DNA from: Paraburkholderia sediminicola
GTDB taxonomy: Bacteria; Pseudomonadota; Gammaproteobacteria; Burkholderiales; Burkholderiaceae
Assembly (NCBI RefSeq): GCF_902859805.1
Contig: NZ_CADIKC010000001.1
Location: 372,001-436,000, forward strand
Direction of reading: 5' to 3'
Length of the DNA stretch: 64,000 nt
Shown: piece by piece, positions 8,624-17,584 of the stretch
How positions within the stretch are numbered: position 1 is the stretch's first letter
Layout of the letters: the number at the start of each line of letters is the position of its first letter
Program-made: the position numbers and the translations under genes
Notes under the pieces: model-generated
The model's database searches: none
Told to the model about the DNA's origin: nothing
What the model saw: the letters and a program-made list of their open reading frames with translations, nothing else

Positions 8624-9778
8624 ATGACCGAAAGAAAACCGATGACGAAGCGGATGGTGATCATGCTGATCTGTGTCGGCCTGCTGCTGGCCGCACTCGT
8701 CGGCTTCAACCAGTTCCGCTCGTATATGTTCGCCAAGTTCATGGCGGGCAACGCGGCGCCGCCCGCCACCGTTTCGGCGGTCGTCGCCGGTTATCAATCG
8801 TGGCAGCCGCAGCTGGCGGCGGTCGGCAGCTTACGCGCCGTGCGCGGCGTCGACGTCACCACCGAAGTCGCGGGCCTCGTGCGCGAGGTGGCGTTCAGTT
8901 CGGGGCAGGAAGCGAAGGCCGGGCAAGTCCTCGTCAGACTCAATGCCGACAGCGACGTGGCGCTGCTCCAGTCGCTCCAGGCCGCAGCGGAACTCGCGCA
9001 GACGGTCTACACGCGCGACAAGGCGCAGTACGACATCAAGGCCATCGCCAAGGCGCAGCTCGACGCCGACGCCGCCGATCTGAAGGGCAAGAAGGCGCAA
9101 GTCGCGCAACAGGCCGCGCTCGTCGACAAGAAGACGATCCGCGCACCGTTTGCGGGGCGCCTCGGCATCACCACGATCAATCCGGGCCAATACATCAATC
9201 CAGGCGATGCGATCGTCACGCTGCAAGCAATCGATCCGATCTACGCCGATTTCTACCTGCCGCAGCAGCAGCTCGGCCAGCTCGCGATCGGCCAGACCAT
9301 CGTGGTCGACACCAACGCGTTCAGCGGGCAAACGTTCGTGGGCAAGATCCAGTCGCTCAGTCCGAAAGTCGACAGCACCACGCGCAACGTGCAGATCGAG
9401 GCGAGCGTAGACAATCACGAGCGCAAGCTGCTGCCGGGCATGTATGCGAACGTGAAAATCGACGCGGGCGCCGGACAGCGCTATCTGACGCTGCCGCAAA
9501 CGGCTATCACCTACAACCCCTACGGCGCGACTGTATTCGTCGTTAAACCGGGCACGCAGCCCAACGCGCAGGGAGGCAAGACGCTGCCCGTCGCGCAGCA
9601 GGTGTTCGTCACGCCAGGACCGACGCGCGGCGATCAGGTTGCGATCCTCAAAGGCGTCGAGGCCGGCACGCAGGTCGTGACGAGCGGGCAGCTCAAGCTC
9701 AAGAACGGCACGCCACTCGTCATCAACAACAGCGTGCAGCCTTCGGACAGTCCAAACCCGACGCCGCAGGAACAATAG
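8624..9778 (+). CDS. RND efflux periplasmic adaptor (membrane fusion protein)
   Basis: A 384-residue HlyD/AcrA-type adaptor. The ATG at 8624 was chosen because AAGGA lies seven bases upstream; an ATG at 8579 is in frame but lacks a site. An N-terminal membrane anchor (VIMLICVGLLLAALVGF) precedes the barrel-sandwich segment (VGSLRAVRGVDVTTEVAG, GQEAKAGQVLVRLN), an alpha-helical hairpin, the second lipoyl half (IRAPFAGRLGITTINPGQYI) and the beta-barrel. No lipobox is present, so it is an anchored rather than lipidated adaptor. It bridges the pump and the NodT-type channel encoded on either side. Confidence 0.92.
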   Translation: MTERKPMTKRMVIMLICVGLLLAALVGFNQFRSYMFAKFMAGNAAPPATVSAVVAGYQSWQPQLAAVGSLRAVRGVDVTTEVAGLVREVAFSSGQEAKAGQVLVRLNADSDVALLQSLQAAAELAQTVYTRDKAQYDIKAIAKAQLDADAADLKGKKAQVAQQAALVDKKTIRAPFAGRLGITTINPGQYINPGDAIVTLQAIDPIYADFYLPQQQLGQLAIGQTIVVDTNAFSGQTFVGKIQSLSPKVDSTTRNVQIEASVDNHERKLLPGMYANVKIDAGAGQRYLTLPQTAITYNPYGATVFVVKPGTQPNAQGGKTLPVAQQVFVTPGPTRGDQVAILKGVEAGTQVVTSGQLKLKNGTPLVINNSVQPSDSPNPTPQEQ

Positions 9779-9790
9779 AGAGACCGCGCG

Positions 9791-12700
9791 ATGACATTCA
9801 CCGATCTCTTTATCCGGCGGCCCGTGCTTGCATCGGTCGTCAGCCTGTTGATTCTCGTGCTCGGACTGCGCTCGCTGGCCACACTGAAAGTCAGCCAGTA
9901 TCCGCAAACCGAAAACGCTGTCGTGACGATCAGCACGGCCTACTACGGCGCGAACGCCGACACCATCGCCGGTTTCATTACGCAGCCGCTCGAGGCGGCA
10001 ATCGCTCAGGCGCAAGGCATCGACTACATGTCGTCGACGAGCAGCACCGGCGTGTCGACCATTACGGCGACGCTGCGCCTGAACTATGACGCGAACCGCG
10101 CGCTGACCGAGATCAACACCCAGATCGGCTCGGTGCGCAACCAGTTGCCGCCGCAGGCGCAGCAGCCGGTGCTGACGGTACAGACCGGGCAGACCACGGA
10201 CGCGATGTACATGGGTTTCTACAGCGACGTGCTGCCGAGCAACAACGTCACGGATTATCTGCTGCGCGTCATCAAGCCCAAGCTCGATTCGATCGAAGGC
10301 GTGCAAACGGCGGAAATCCTCGGCGGGCGGCAGTTCGCGTTACGTGCATGGCTCGATTCGACGCGGCTCGCCGCGCACGGCGTCACGGCAAGCGACGTCT
10401 TCACCGCGCTCGGCAACAACAACTACCTCGCGACACTCGGCACGACGAAGGGACAAATGGTCAGCGTCGACCTGAACGCGGGCACGGACCTGCATACCGT
10501 CGACGATTTCAAGCAACTCGTCATCAAGCAGAAAAACGGTGCGATCGTGCGCCTCGAAGATGTCGCGAACGTCGTACTCGGCGCCGACAGCTACGATTTC
10601 AACGTCGCGTTCAGCGGCAAGCGGTCGGTGTTCATCGGCATCAAGGTGGCGCCGGACGCCAACATCCTCGATGTCGCCAAACGCGTGAAGGCCGTGTTTC
10701 CAGGGCTGCAGAAGCAGTTTCCGACCGGCATGACCGGTGAGATCGTTTATGACGCGACCGATTTCGTCAACACGGCGATCGTCGAGGTGATCAAAACGCT
10801 GGTCGAGGCGCTGCTGATCGTCACGGCCGTGATTTTCCTGTTCCTTGGCAGCTTCCGCGCGGTCATCGTGCCGCTGATCGCGATGCCGTTGTCGCTCATC
10901 GGCACGTTCTTCGTGATGCAGTTGCTCGGCTATTCGATCAATCTGCTGACACTGCTCGCGCTCGTGCTCGCGATCGGGCTCGTCGTGGACGACGCGATCA
11001 TCGTCGTCGAAAACGTCGATCGCCATATGAAGGAGGAAGGCAAGACGCCTTTCGACGCCGCACTGATCGCCGCACGCGAACTCGGCGGACCCATTCTCGC
11101 GATGACTGTCGTGCTGATCGCCGTATATGTGCCGATCGGTTTTCAGGGCGGCCTCACGGGCGCCCTCTTTACCGAGTTCGCCTTCTCGCTCGCCGGCGCG
11201 GTGACGGTGTCCGGTGTGATCGCGCTAACGCTGTCGCCGATGATGTGTTCGCGCTTCTTCCGTGCGGACCAGGAATCCGGGCGCTTCGCGCGTTTCGTCG
11301 ACCGCCAGTTCGAACGCGTGCATCGTGGCTATGGCCGCCTGTTGCACTCCACACTCGACACCTGGCCCGTGTTCACCATCATGGGCGCGCTGTTGCTTTG
11401 CGGCACGGTCTACCTGTTCATGACGTCGAAAGCGGAACTCGCGCCGCAGGAGGATCAGGGCATCGTCCTGTCGCAGATCCAGGGGCCGCCGAACGCGACC
11501 ATCCAGCAGATGCAGATGTACGCGGACCAGGTGTTCGATATTTCCAAGGCGCTGCCTGAATACGCGCAGATGTTCCAGCTCACGGGCGCGCCGACACTCA
11601 ACCAGGGGATCGGCGGTGTGCTGTTCAAGACATGGGATCAGCGCAGCAAGGGCGCGACCGCCTTGCAGCAGGAATTGCAGCAGAAATGGAATCAGATTTC
11701 AGGCGCGCGCGTCGCGGCGTTCCAGTTTCCGCCGCTGCCGGGCTCGCAAGGCCTGCCGGTGCAATTCGTCATCAGCACGACCGAGCCGTTCGAGAACCTC
11801 AACGAAGTTTCGCAGGCAGTCCTGCAAAAAGCCCGCGAAAGTGGCATGTTTTTCTTCGTCGACAGCGATCTCAAGCTCGACAAGCCGGAAGCCACGCTCG
11901 TGGTCGACCGCGACAAGGTCGCCTCCCTCGGGCTCTCGCAAAGCGACGTCGGCCAGGCGCTCGGGTCGGCGCTCGGCGGCGGCTATGTCAACTACTTCTC
12001 GATCGCCGGCCGCTCGTACAAGGTGATTCCGCAGGTCCTGCAGACCGATCGTCTGAATCCTTCGCAGGTGCTCGATTACTACCTGCGCACGCCGGATGGC
12101 AGCGTCATGCCGGCTTCGACGATTGCGCACCTCGAACACAACGTCGTGCCGGAATCGATCAACCACTTCCAGCAACTCAACTCGGCGACGATCTCAGGCG
12201 TGATCGTGCCGGGCGTGTCGCAAGGCGAGGTGCTCGATTTTCTGCGCAAGGCGACGAGCCAGGTCGCACCGGCAGGTTATGCGGCAGACTACTCGGGCCA
12301 GTCGCGGCAGTTCGTGCAGGAATCGGGCGGCTTCGTCATCACGCTGCTGCTCGCCACGATCATCGTGTTCCTTGCGCTTGCTGCGCAATTCGAAAGTTTC
12401 CGCGACCCGATCGTGATCCTGGTTTCGGTGCCGATGGCGCTGTTCGGTGCGCTCATCTTCATCAACATCGGCTTGACGACGCTGAACATCTACACGCAGG
12501 TCGGGCTCGTTACGCTGATGGGGCTCGTCAGCAAACACGGCATTCTGATCGTCCAGTTCGCCAACGAGCTGCAACACGCCGGCAAGTCGAAGCGCGAAGC
12601 CCTGGAAGAAGCAGCGGCCGTGCGGCTACGCCCGATTCTGATGACCACCGCGGCGATGGTGCTTGGCGTCGTGCCGCTCGTGTTCGCCTCGGGCGCAGGC

Positions 12701-12844
12701 GCCGCCGGCCGCAATGCGATGGGGCTCGTGATCTTCACGGGGCTCTCGATCGGCACCCTTTTTACCCTGTTTGTGGTGCCTGCGATGTATATGTTCCTCG
12801 CCGCCGATCATCATCGGGACGCTGCCGCGCAGGAGGCGAGTTAG
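9791..12844 (+). CDS. RND efflux inner-membrane pump (HAE1 family)
   Basis: A 1017-residue resistance-nodulation-division transporter. It starts with the family segment MTFTDLFIRRPVLASVVSLL. The proton-relay aspartates are in TM4 (LAIGLVVDDAIIVVENV), the large periplasmic loops are complete, and the C-terminal block has the expected GLVSKHGILIVQFANE helix. It takes substrates from the periplasm or outer membrane leaflet and exports them through the adaptor and channel encoded upstream. It starts 12 bases after the adaptor stop. The substrate cannot be inferred. The IclR gene follows on the same strand 213 bases later. Confidence 0.94.
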   Translation: MTFTDLFIRRPVLASVVSLLILVLGLRSLATLKVSQYPQTENAVVTISTAYYGANADTIAGFITQPLEAAIAQAQGIDYMSSTSSTGVSTITATLRLNYDANRALTEINTQIGSVRNQLPPQAQQPVLTVQTGQTTDAMYMGFYSDVLPSNNVTDYLLRVIKPKLDSIEGVQTAEILGGRQFALRAWLDSTRLAAHGVTASDVFTALGNNNYLATLGTTKGQMVSVDLNAGTDLHTVDDFKQLVIKQKNGAIVRLEDVANVVLGADSYDFNVAFSGKRSVFIGIKVAPDANILDVAKRVKAVFPGLQKQFPTGMTGEIVYDATDFVNTAIVEVIKTLVEALLIVTAVIFLFLGSFRAVIVPLIAMPLSLIGTFFVMQLLGYSINLLTLLALVLAIGLVVDDAIIVVENVDRHMKEEGKTPFDAALIAARELGGPILAMTVVLIAVYVPIGFQGGLTGALFTEFAFSLAGAVTVSGVIALTLSPMMCSRFFRADQESGRFARFVDRQFERVHRGYGRLLHSTLDTWPVFTIMGALLLCGTVYLFMTSKAELAPQEDQGIVLSQIQGPPNATIQQMQMYADQVFDISKALPEYAQMFQLTGAPTLNQGIGGVLFKTWDQRSKGATALQQELQQKWNQISGARVAAFQFPPLPGSQGLPVQFVISTTEPFENLNEVSQAVLQKARESGMFFFVDSDLKLDKPEATLVVDRDKVASLGLSQSDVGQALGSALGGGYVNYFSIAGRSYKVIPQVLQTDRLNPSQVLDYYLRTPDGSVMPASTIAHLEHNVVPESINHFQQLNSATISGVIVPGVSQGEVLDFLRKATSQVAPAGYAADYSGQSRQFVQESGGFVITLLLATIIVFLALAAQFESFRDPIVILVSVPMALFGALIFINIGLTTLNIYTQVGLVTLMGLVSKHGILIVQFANELQHAGKSKREALEEAAAVRLRPILMTTAAMVLGVVPLVFASGAGAAGRNAMGLVIFTGLSIGTLFTLFVVPAMYMFLAADHHRDAAAQEAS

Positions 12845-13057
12845 CGCTCAACCACCTTCCAGGCCAACAAATTGTTTATAATCAATGGGTTAAGAGCTTG
12901 GCGCAAAGCGGATTTCACTCGCGGCGACCGACGGTTGAAAGCGGGCAAAGTTGGCGAAACAGAAGGCTTACGCTATCGTCACGCCTTTGCAGTGCATCGC
13001 GCCGGCTGAAACGCGCGAACGCTACGCGCCCTTCTTCGAACGCATCTTTCAAGGTCC

Positions 13058-13882
13058 ATGAGCAAAGCCCTGCCACCGCCTTCTGCCGTTCCTGTCAGCG
13101 CCGAACCGGCCGCGGACAAACCGGGCGACTCGTATGTGCAGTCATTTGCACGAGGCCTCTCGGTGATTCGCGCGTTCGATGCCACCCGCCCCGAACAAAC
13201 GCTCACTGACGTCGCCGCGGCCACTGGCCTGACACGCGCCGGCGCACGCCGCATTCTGCTGACCCTGCAGACGCTCGGCTACGTGGAGGCTGACGGCCGC
13301 CTGTTCCGCCTCACGCCGAAGATTCTCGACCTCGGTTTCGCGTACCTGACCTCGATGCCGTTCTGGAACCTCGCCGAACCGGTGATGGAAAACCTGTCGT
13401 CGCAGGTTCACGAGAGTTGCTCGGCGGCCGTGCTCGACCGCACCGAGATCGTCTACGTGCTGCGCGTGCCGACGCACAAGATCATGACCATCAACCTGTC
13501 GATTGGCAGCCGCTTGCCGGCGTATTGCACGTCGATGGGCCGCGTGCTGCTGTCCGCGCTCGACGATGAAGCGCTCGAAGCGACCCTGAGTTCGACACCG
13601 CTCTACGCGCATACGCCGCGCACGGTGACCGACAAGGAAGAACTGAAAAAGCTGATCGCGCAGGTGCGCCGCCAGGGTTGGGCGATCGTCGACCAGGAGC
13701 TCGAAGGCGGTCTGATTTCCCTGTCCGCGCCGATTCGCAACCGCCAGGGGCGCGTGATCGCGGCGATGAACATCAGCGGTAACGCTCAGCGCAATTCGGC
13801 CAAGCAGATGGTGAAGGCGTTTCTGGAGCCGCTGCAGCAGGCTGCGCAGACAGTTTCGGAGATGGTGGCGCGACGCGGTTGA
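13058..13882 (+). CDS. pcaR: IclR-family regulator, PcaR/PobR type
   Basis: A 274-residue IclR protein. The winged HTH covers about residues 25-90 (SYVQSFARGLSVIRAFDATR, TLTDVAAATGLTRAGARRIL), followed by the effector domain (VHESCSAAVLDRTEIVYVLR, AYCTSMGRVLLSALDD). The SYVQSFARGL start is typical of PcaR, PcaU and PobR, regulators of the beta-ketoadipate and 4-hydroxybenzoate pathways. AAGG precedes the ATG. The partial pcaF gene 13 kb away and its operator-like sites make PcaR plausible, but the immediate neighbours are efflux genes, so control of the pump by an aromatic effector is a real alternative. The gene symbol is tentative. Confidence 0.8.
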   Translation: MSKALPPPSAVPVSAEPAADKPGDSYVQSFARGLSVIRAFDATRPEQTLTDVAAATGLTRAGARRILLTLQTLGYVEADGRLFRLTPKILDLGFAYLTSMPFWNLAEPVMENLSSQVHESCSAAVLDRTEIVYVLRVPTHKIMTINLSIGSRLPAYCTSMGRVLLSALDDEALEATLSSTPLYAHTPRTVTDKEELKKLIAQVRRQGWAIVDQELEGGLISLSAPIRNRQGRVIAAMNISGNAQRNSAKQMVKAFLEPLQQAAQTVSEMVARRG

Positions 13883-13984
13883 TTGCGGTTGAGTGCGTCG
13901 GTGCCTTTGAAAGGCGCGCGTTTCTCGCACGCGCGCCCATTGCACCTATTGCGCCTGAGGCTCCTGGTTAGCAACCCATGCCCT

Positions 13985-15175
13985 TCACTGCCCCAGATAC
14001 CGCTCCACCAGTCGCGTCCAGAACGCGGCGCCGACCGGCAGATTGCGGTCGTTGAAGTCGTAATGGGGGTTGTGCACCATGCAGCCGTCTTCGCCCACCC
14101 CGTTGCCGAGCCGCAGGAACGTGCCGGGCCGCTTTTGCAGCATGAAGGCGAAATCTTCGCTACCCATCAGGATGTCGGTTTGTTCGACCACTTTGTCGTC
14201 GCCAACCAGTTCGCGTGCCACCTGCACCGCGAAGTCCGTTTCGGCATCCGAATTGATCACCACCGGATAGCCTTCGATATACTCCACCACCGCCTTGCCG
14301 CCATAGCTCGCAGCCTGGCTTTCGGCGAGTTCGGTAATGCGTTTTTTCAACAGCGTGCGTACTTCGGGGCTGAATGAGCGCACGCTCAATTCCAGCTTCG
14401 CGCTGCTCGAAATCACGTTGTTCGCGGTGCCCGCATGCATCGAACCGACTGTCACCACCGCCGGCTGCGACGGGTCCACGTTACGCGCGACGATCGTCTG
14501 CAACGCCATCACGATGCTCGCCGCCACGACCACCGGATCGACCGTCAGATGCGGACGCGCCGCATGGCCGCCGACACCTTCGATCGTGATGATCGCCTTG
14601 TCGCCCGCCGACATGAACGGCCCCTTGCGGAACAGCATCACGCCCGGTTCCGCGCCCGGATGATTGTGCAGACCGAACACGGCGTCGCACGGAAAGCGCT
14701 CGAACAGGCCGTCGTTGATCATTTTCATCGCGCCGCTGTCGATACCGCTTTCTTCAGCCGGCTGAAAGTACAGATGCACGGTGCCCGAAAAATTGCGCGT
14801 GGAGGCAAGGTGTTGCGCGGCGCCGAGCAGCATGGTCGTGTGGCCGTCGTGGCCGCAGGCGTGCATCTTGCCGTGCGTGCCGCTCGCATACGGCAGCCCG
14901 GTTTGTTCGATGATCGGCAGCGCATCCATATCGGCGCGAATGCCGATGCTGCGTGTGCCGTTGCCCACCTTCAGCGTGCCCACCACGCCGGTTTGACCGA
15001 CCCCGCGCGTAACCTGCCAGCCCCATTGTTCGAGCTTCTCCGCCACCAGTGCGCCGGTTTGCACTTCCTCGTAGGCCAATTCCGGATGGTGATGGATGTG
15101 ATGGCGAATCTCGCGCAGGCTCTCGGTTGCAGGCGCCAGGTCGGACACTTCGGTAAAACGCGCGGCTTCGCTCAT
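13985..15175 (-). CDS. M20 family amidohydrolase (hippurate hydrolase-like)
   Basis: A 396-residue M20D metallopeptidase-family hydrolase. Metal ligands lie in the ACGHDGHT segment (C107, H109) and in the catalytic YFQPAEE segment. The lid domain includes GVGGHAARPHLTVDP and a late SEDFAFM motif. Such enzymes remove acyl groups from amino acids (hippurate, N-acyl or indole-acetyl conjugates). Length and motif order are normal. It is transcribed alone, and a 16-base perfect palindrome lies 64 bases upstream of its start. Confidence 0.88.
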   Translation of the reverse strand: MSEAARFTEVSDLAPATESLREIRHHIHHHPELAYEEVQTGALVAEKLEQWGWQVTRGVGQTGVVGTLKVGNGTRSIGIRADMDALPIIEQTGLPYASGTHGKMHACGHDGHTTMLLGAAQHLASTRNFSGTVHLYFQPAEESGIDSGAMKMINDGLFERFPCDAVFGLHNHPGAEPGVMLFRKGPFMSAGDKAIITIEGVGGHAARPHLTVDPVVVAASIVMALQTIVARNVDPSQPAVVTVGSMHAGTANNVISSSAKLELSVRSFSPEVRTLLKKRITELAESQAASYGGKAVVEYIEGYPVVINSDAETDFAVQVARELVGDDKVVEQTDILMGSEDFAFMLQKRPGTFLRLGNGVGEDGCMVHNPHYDFNDRNLPVGAAFWTRLVERYLGQ

Positions 15176-15238
15176 CTATCGCTCCATGGAATTCACGCCG
15201 CATGACGCGGCAAACAGACGAGCACTATAGCCACGCCC

Positions 15239-15254
15239 TCTTGTTCGAACAAGA
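15239..15254. promoter_or_regulatory. 16-bp perfect palindrome upstream of the amidohydrolase
   Basis: TCTTGTTCGAACAAGA is a perfect inverted repeat in the intergenic region between the amidohydrolase start (15175) and the phnN end (15376). It is suited to a dimeric regulator such as a LysR, TetR or MarR family member. No regulator gene is adjacent. The RNA could not form a useful hairpin because there is no loop, which favours a DNA-binding site. Confidence 0.5.
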
Positions 15255-15375
15255 TACCGTTCTTTTTGGCATTATCTCGCTGCGCGATTTGCTGCTCACT
15301 GCGGCGGTGCTGCAGGGGGTACCGTGTTTGCAGGAAGCGACCCGGGACCCCATGGCGGCGGCCGGATAGTCGAGC

Positions 15376-15966
15376 CTAGCGAACGTGCGGAACACGGGAA
15401 ACGTGGGAAATGTCGCGAACGTCAGTCTCCGCCTGCAAAAAAGCGATCAGCGCGTGCCCTGCGTCTTCCAGTGCCCCGGAGTTATCGATCGTTGTGCACC
15501 GCAGCCCCTCCGGCAATGAAAACGGCGCCCGCCGCGCAAGCCTGGCCGCAACCTGTTCTGCCGACTCACGCGCCCGCGCGCCGAGCCGCGCTTCGAGAAT
15601 ATGCGGCGCGGCGTCCACATGCACGACTTCCGTGCGCGGATAACGCGCCAGCGTATGCTGCAAATGCTGGCGCGAGCCGTTGACGACGACCGTGCAACCG
15701 CGCGCAAGCCATGCATCGATCTCGATACCGATCCCGTAGCGCAGCGAATGGCTCGACCATTCGAGCGCGAACAGACCGAGCACCGAACGCGCCGCGAATT
15801 CTTCGACGCTCAACGCAACGTGCTCTTCGCCGTTGCCGCTCGGCCGCGTGATGTAGCGATGCGCAAACAGAATCGGCTCGCCCATCAGACGGCTGCGTGC
15901 AAAACCCAGCAATGAATCCTTGCCCGCGCCGGACGGCCCCATTACATAAATAAAACGACCTGCCAT
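15376..15966 (-). CDS. phnN: ribose 1,5-bisphosphate phosphokinase
   Basis: A 196-residue P-loop kinase of the guanylate-kinase fold. The Walker A motif is GPSGAGKD (residues 10-17), and ITRPSGNGEEHVALSVEEF is the conserved PhnN segment. It makes PRPP from ribose 1,5-bisphosphate and ATP, closing the C-P lyase pathway. The start at 15966 (MAGRFIYVMG) is preferred over an in-frame ATG 14 codons upstream because the family begins close to the P-loop. It follows the DUF1045 gene after two bases and belongs to the phnF-DUF1045-phnN transcript. Confidence 0.9.
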   Translation of the reverse strand: MAGRFIYVMGPSGAGKDSLLGFARSRLMGEPILFAHRYITRPSGNGEEHVALSVEEFAARSVLGLFALEWSSHSLRYGIGIEIDAWLARGCTVVVNGSRQHLQHTLARYPRTEVVHVDAAPHILEARLGARARESAEQVAARLARRAPFSLPEGLRCTTIDNSGALEDAGHALIAFLQAETDVRDISHVSRVPHVR

Positions 15967-15968
15967 TG

Positions 15969-16715
15969 TTATTTCACCTCGCGGGTCTGAAACGGCACGC
16001 GCTGCCACAAGACGAACGGCTCACCAGGCGCGGGCTCGACAAAGAGCGCCGCGTGATCGACCGCGAGCGGCCCAAGCGCGGGCGTTTGCGCCTGCCACCA
16101 TGCAACCAGCGTTGCACGCTCACCAGCATCGGCAAGAGAACTGGACAGCGTCATGTGAAAACGGAATTCGTCGAAGACGTACGGATAGCCCCATTCGATC
16201 AGCAGCGCACGTTGCCGTTCACTCAACGGCGCGGCAAGACGGCGCGCGAGATCGGCCGCGGTGGGTCTCGCGCGCAGTGCATCGAGCGAGCGCATTGCAC
16301 TTGCGGCAACAGCGCCAATGTTTGCTTCGCCGTTCTGATCCGCGGGACGCAGCGCGACGAAATCGCCGAGCGTTGCGGCTTCGACCGGCAACGCGAATGG
16401 GCTTTGCGTCTGCGCCCATTGACGCGTCGCTTCCAGCACATCCTGTTGAGTCACGCCTTCAGCGAGGCGGAACGGCGCGACCAGCGTGCCGTGCCAACCA
16501 TAGCGACGCGGTGCTTCGGTCAGATCCGCCAGCGGACGCGTCAGACCCTCCGGTTGCGGCGATACACAACGCTCGCCGCTTTCCGCGTCACGCTCCAGCC
16601 ACGCCGAACCGGCCCGCCACCACACCGAACCGCGCGACGGCGCGTAATACACCGCGAAACGTGCGCCGGTGCTCCATTCGACCTGATCGCCGGTGTTCCC
16701 CACCACGGCGCTCAT
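15969..16715 (-). CDS. DUF1045 2H-phosphoesterase-superfamily protein of the phosphonate locus
   Basis: A 248-residue protein with two HxT motifs, H75-G-T77 (YGWHGTLVAPF) and H187-M-T189 (FRFHMTLSS). This is the hallmark of the 2H phosphoesterase superfamily, whose members open cyclic phosphates. It lies between phnF and phnN, and its ATG overlaps the phnF stop by four bases. The family is known as a putative phosphonate-metabolism protein without an agreed reaction. No phnP is present here, and PhnP's substrate is a ribosyl 1,2-cyclic phosphate, so a PhnP-like role is an attractive inference. Confidence 0.85.
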   Translation of the reverse strand: MSAVVGNTGDQVEWSTGARFAVYYAPSRGSVWWRAGSAWLERDAESGERCVSPQPEGLTRPLADLTEAPRRYGWHGTLVAPFRLAEGVTQQDVLEATRQWAQTQSPFALPVEAATLGDFVALRPADQNGEANIGAVAASAMRSLDALRARPTAADLARRLAAPLSERQRALLIEWGYPYVFDEFRFHMTLSSSLADAGERATLVAWWQAQTPALGPLAVDHAALFVEPAPGEPFVLWQRVPFQTREVK

Positions 16716-17470
16716 ACTTCGTGCTCCACCAGCAACTGCACACGGTCCGCCGCAAAATGCGTGAAGCCGTACTTGATCGGTGTGCCTTCCAGATCGACGT
16801 CGACGTTTTCGACCCACAACACCGGCTGCTGCCGGTTGATATTCAAACGCCGCGCCACTTCCGGTTCAGGCAACACGCTGCCGATACGGCTCCACTTACG
16901 CAGATAATCGGTTACGCCCAATTCGGCCATGGCCTTGGTAACGCCGCCGGTACGCTCCAGCACTTCCGGCAAACCCGGCAAACGCGCGGCCGGATACCAG
17001 TTGCGCGCGAACGTGAGCGGCACGCCGTCCGATTCGTGCAACGTCTCGATCCGGTAGACCGCGGCGCCCGCCCGCAAGCTGAGCGCCTTCGCCACATTCG
17101 GCTCGGCCTTCACGCGCGCGGACGACAACATCATGCCCGCCGCCGCATGATGCTGCTGCCGCAAGTTTTCTGTAAACCGCGTGCGCCGGCCAATCGAATA
17201 GTCGATCGCGCCGGGCTGCACGAACGTGCCACGCCCCTGCTCGACGCTGACGAGGCCCAATGCGGCAAGGCCGAGCATGGCCCGGCGCACGGTATGCCGG
17301 TTCACGTCGAAGCGTTTGGCCAGTTCGCCCTCGCTCGGCAAACGGCCGTCTTCGCCAAAGCCGCTCGCTGCAATTTCCGCTGCCAGAATCTGCTCGATCT
17401 GCCGCCAGACGGCAACGCCCGCGCCGCGTTCGAGCAGCGTGCCCGGCGTCGCGTTGTCGTTCGATGTCAT
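16712..17470 (-). CDS. phnF: phosphonate-locus GntR/HutC regulator
   Basis: A 252-residue GntR regulator. The N-terminal winged HTH covers residues 15-85 (GRLPSEGELAKRFDVNRHTV, GLVSVEQGRGTFV). A UTRA ligand domain follows (RRTRFTENLRQQHHAAAGMM, YRIETLHESDGVPLTFARNW). PhnF regulators of this type repress C-P lyase operons and respond to phosphonate intermediates or phosphate status. The gene is divergent from phnGHIJKLM and first in its own operon. A perfect GTCTAGAC-centred palindrome lies in the shared promoter region and is a likely target. Confidence 0.9.
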   Translation of the reverse strand: MTSNDNATPGTLLERGAGVAVWRQIEQILAAEIAASGFGEDGRLPSEGELAKRFDVNRHTVRRAMLGLAALGLVSVEQGRGTFVQPGAIDYSIGRRTRFTENLRQQHHAAAGMMLSSARVKAEPNVAKALSLRAGAAVYRIETLHESDGVPLTFARNWYPAARLPGLPEVLERTGGVTKAMAELGVTDYLRKWSRIGSVLPEPEVARRLNINRQQPVLWVENVDVDLEGTPIKYGFTHFAADRVQLLVEHEV

Positions 17471-17584
17471 GGTGCTGTCATTCCCTTGGGTTCAAATATT
17501 CGCTATGCCATGCATTGTAGTGCGCAAGCCGTGATGGAAATATGAAACGGTGACCACGCACGGCAACGCCCGGTAAGCATACCC

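Noticed and set aside
7042..8769. Long open frame on the minus strand across the outer-membrane efflux gene (575 codons)
   Set aside because: It is antisense to a clear NodT-family gene in GC-rich DNA, has Arg/Gly/His-rich composition and matches no family.
8831..10306. Long minus-strand open frame (491 codons) across the adaptor and pump genes
   Set aside because: It is a shadow of two strongly supported efflux genes, with no domain or ribosome-binding site.
12861..12890. TATAAT string at 12877-12882 as a promoter for the IclR gene
   Set aside because: The -10 match is good, but I find no matching -35 element at 16-18 bases, so I do not call a promoter.
11632..13209. Plus-strand open frame (525 codons) overlapping the end of the pump gene and the regulator start
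   Set aside because: It is out of frame with both real genes and has Arg/Ala-rich low-complexity composition.
16100..17545. Plus-strand open frame (481 codons) opposite the DUF1045 and phnF genes
   Set aside because: It is antisense to two genes with clear motifs and would block the divergent phn promoter region.
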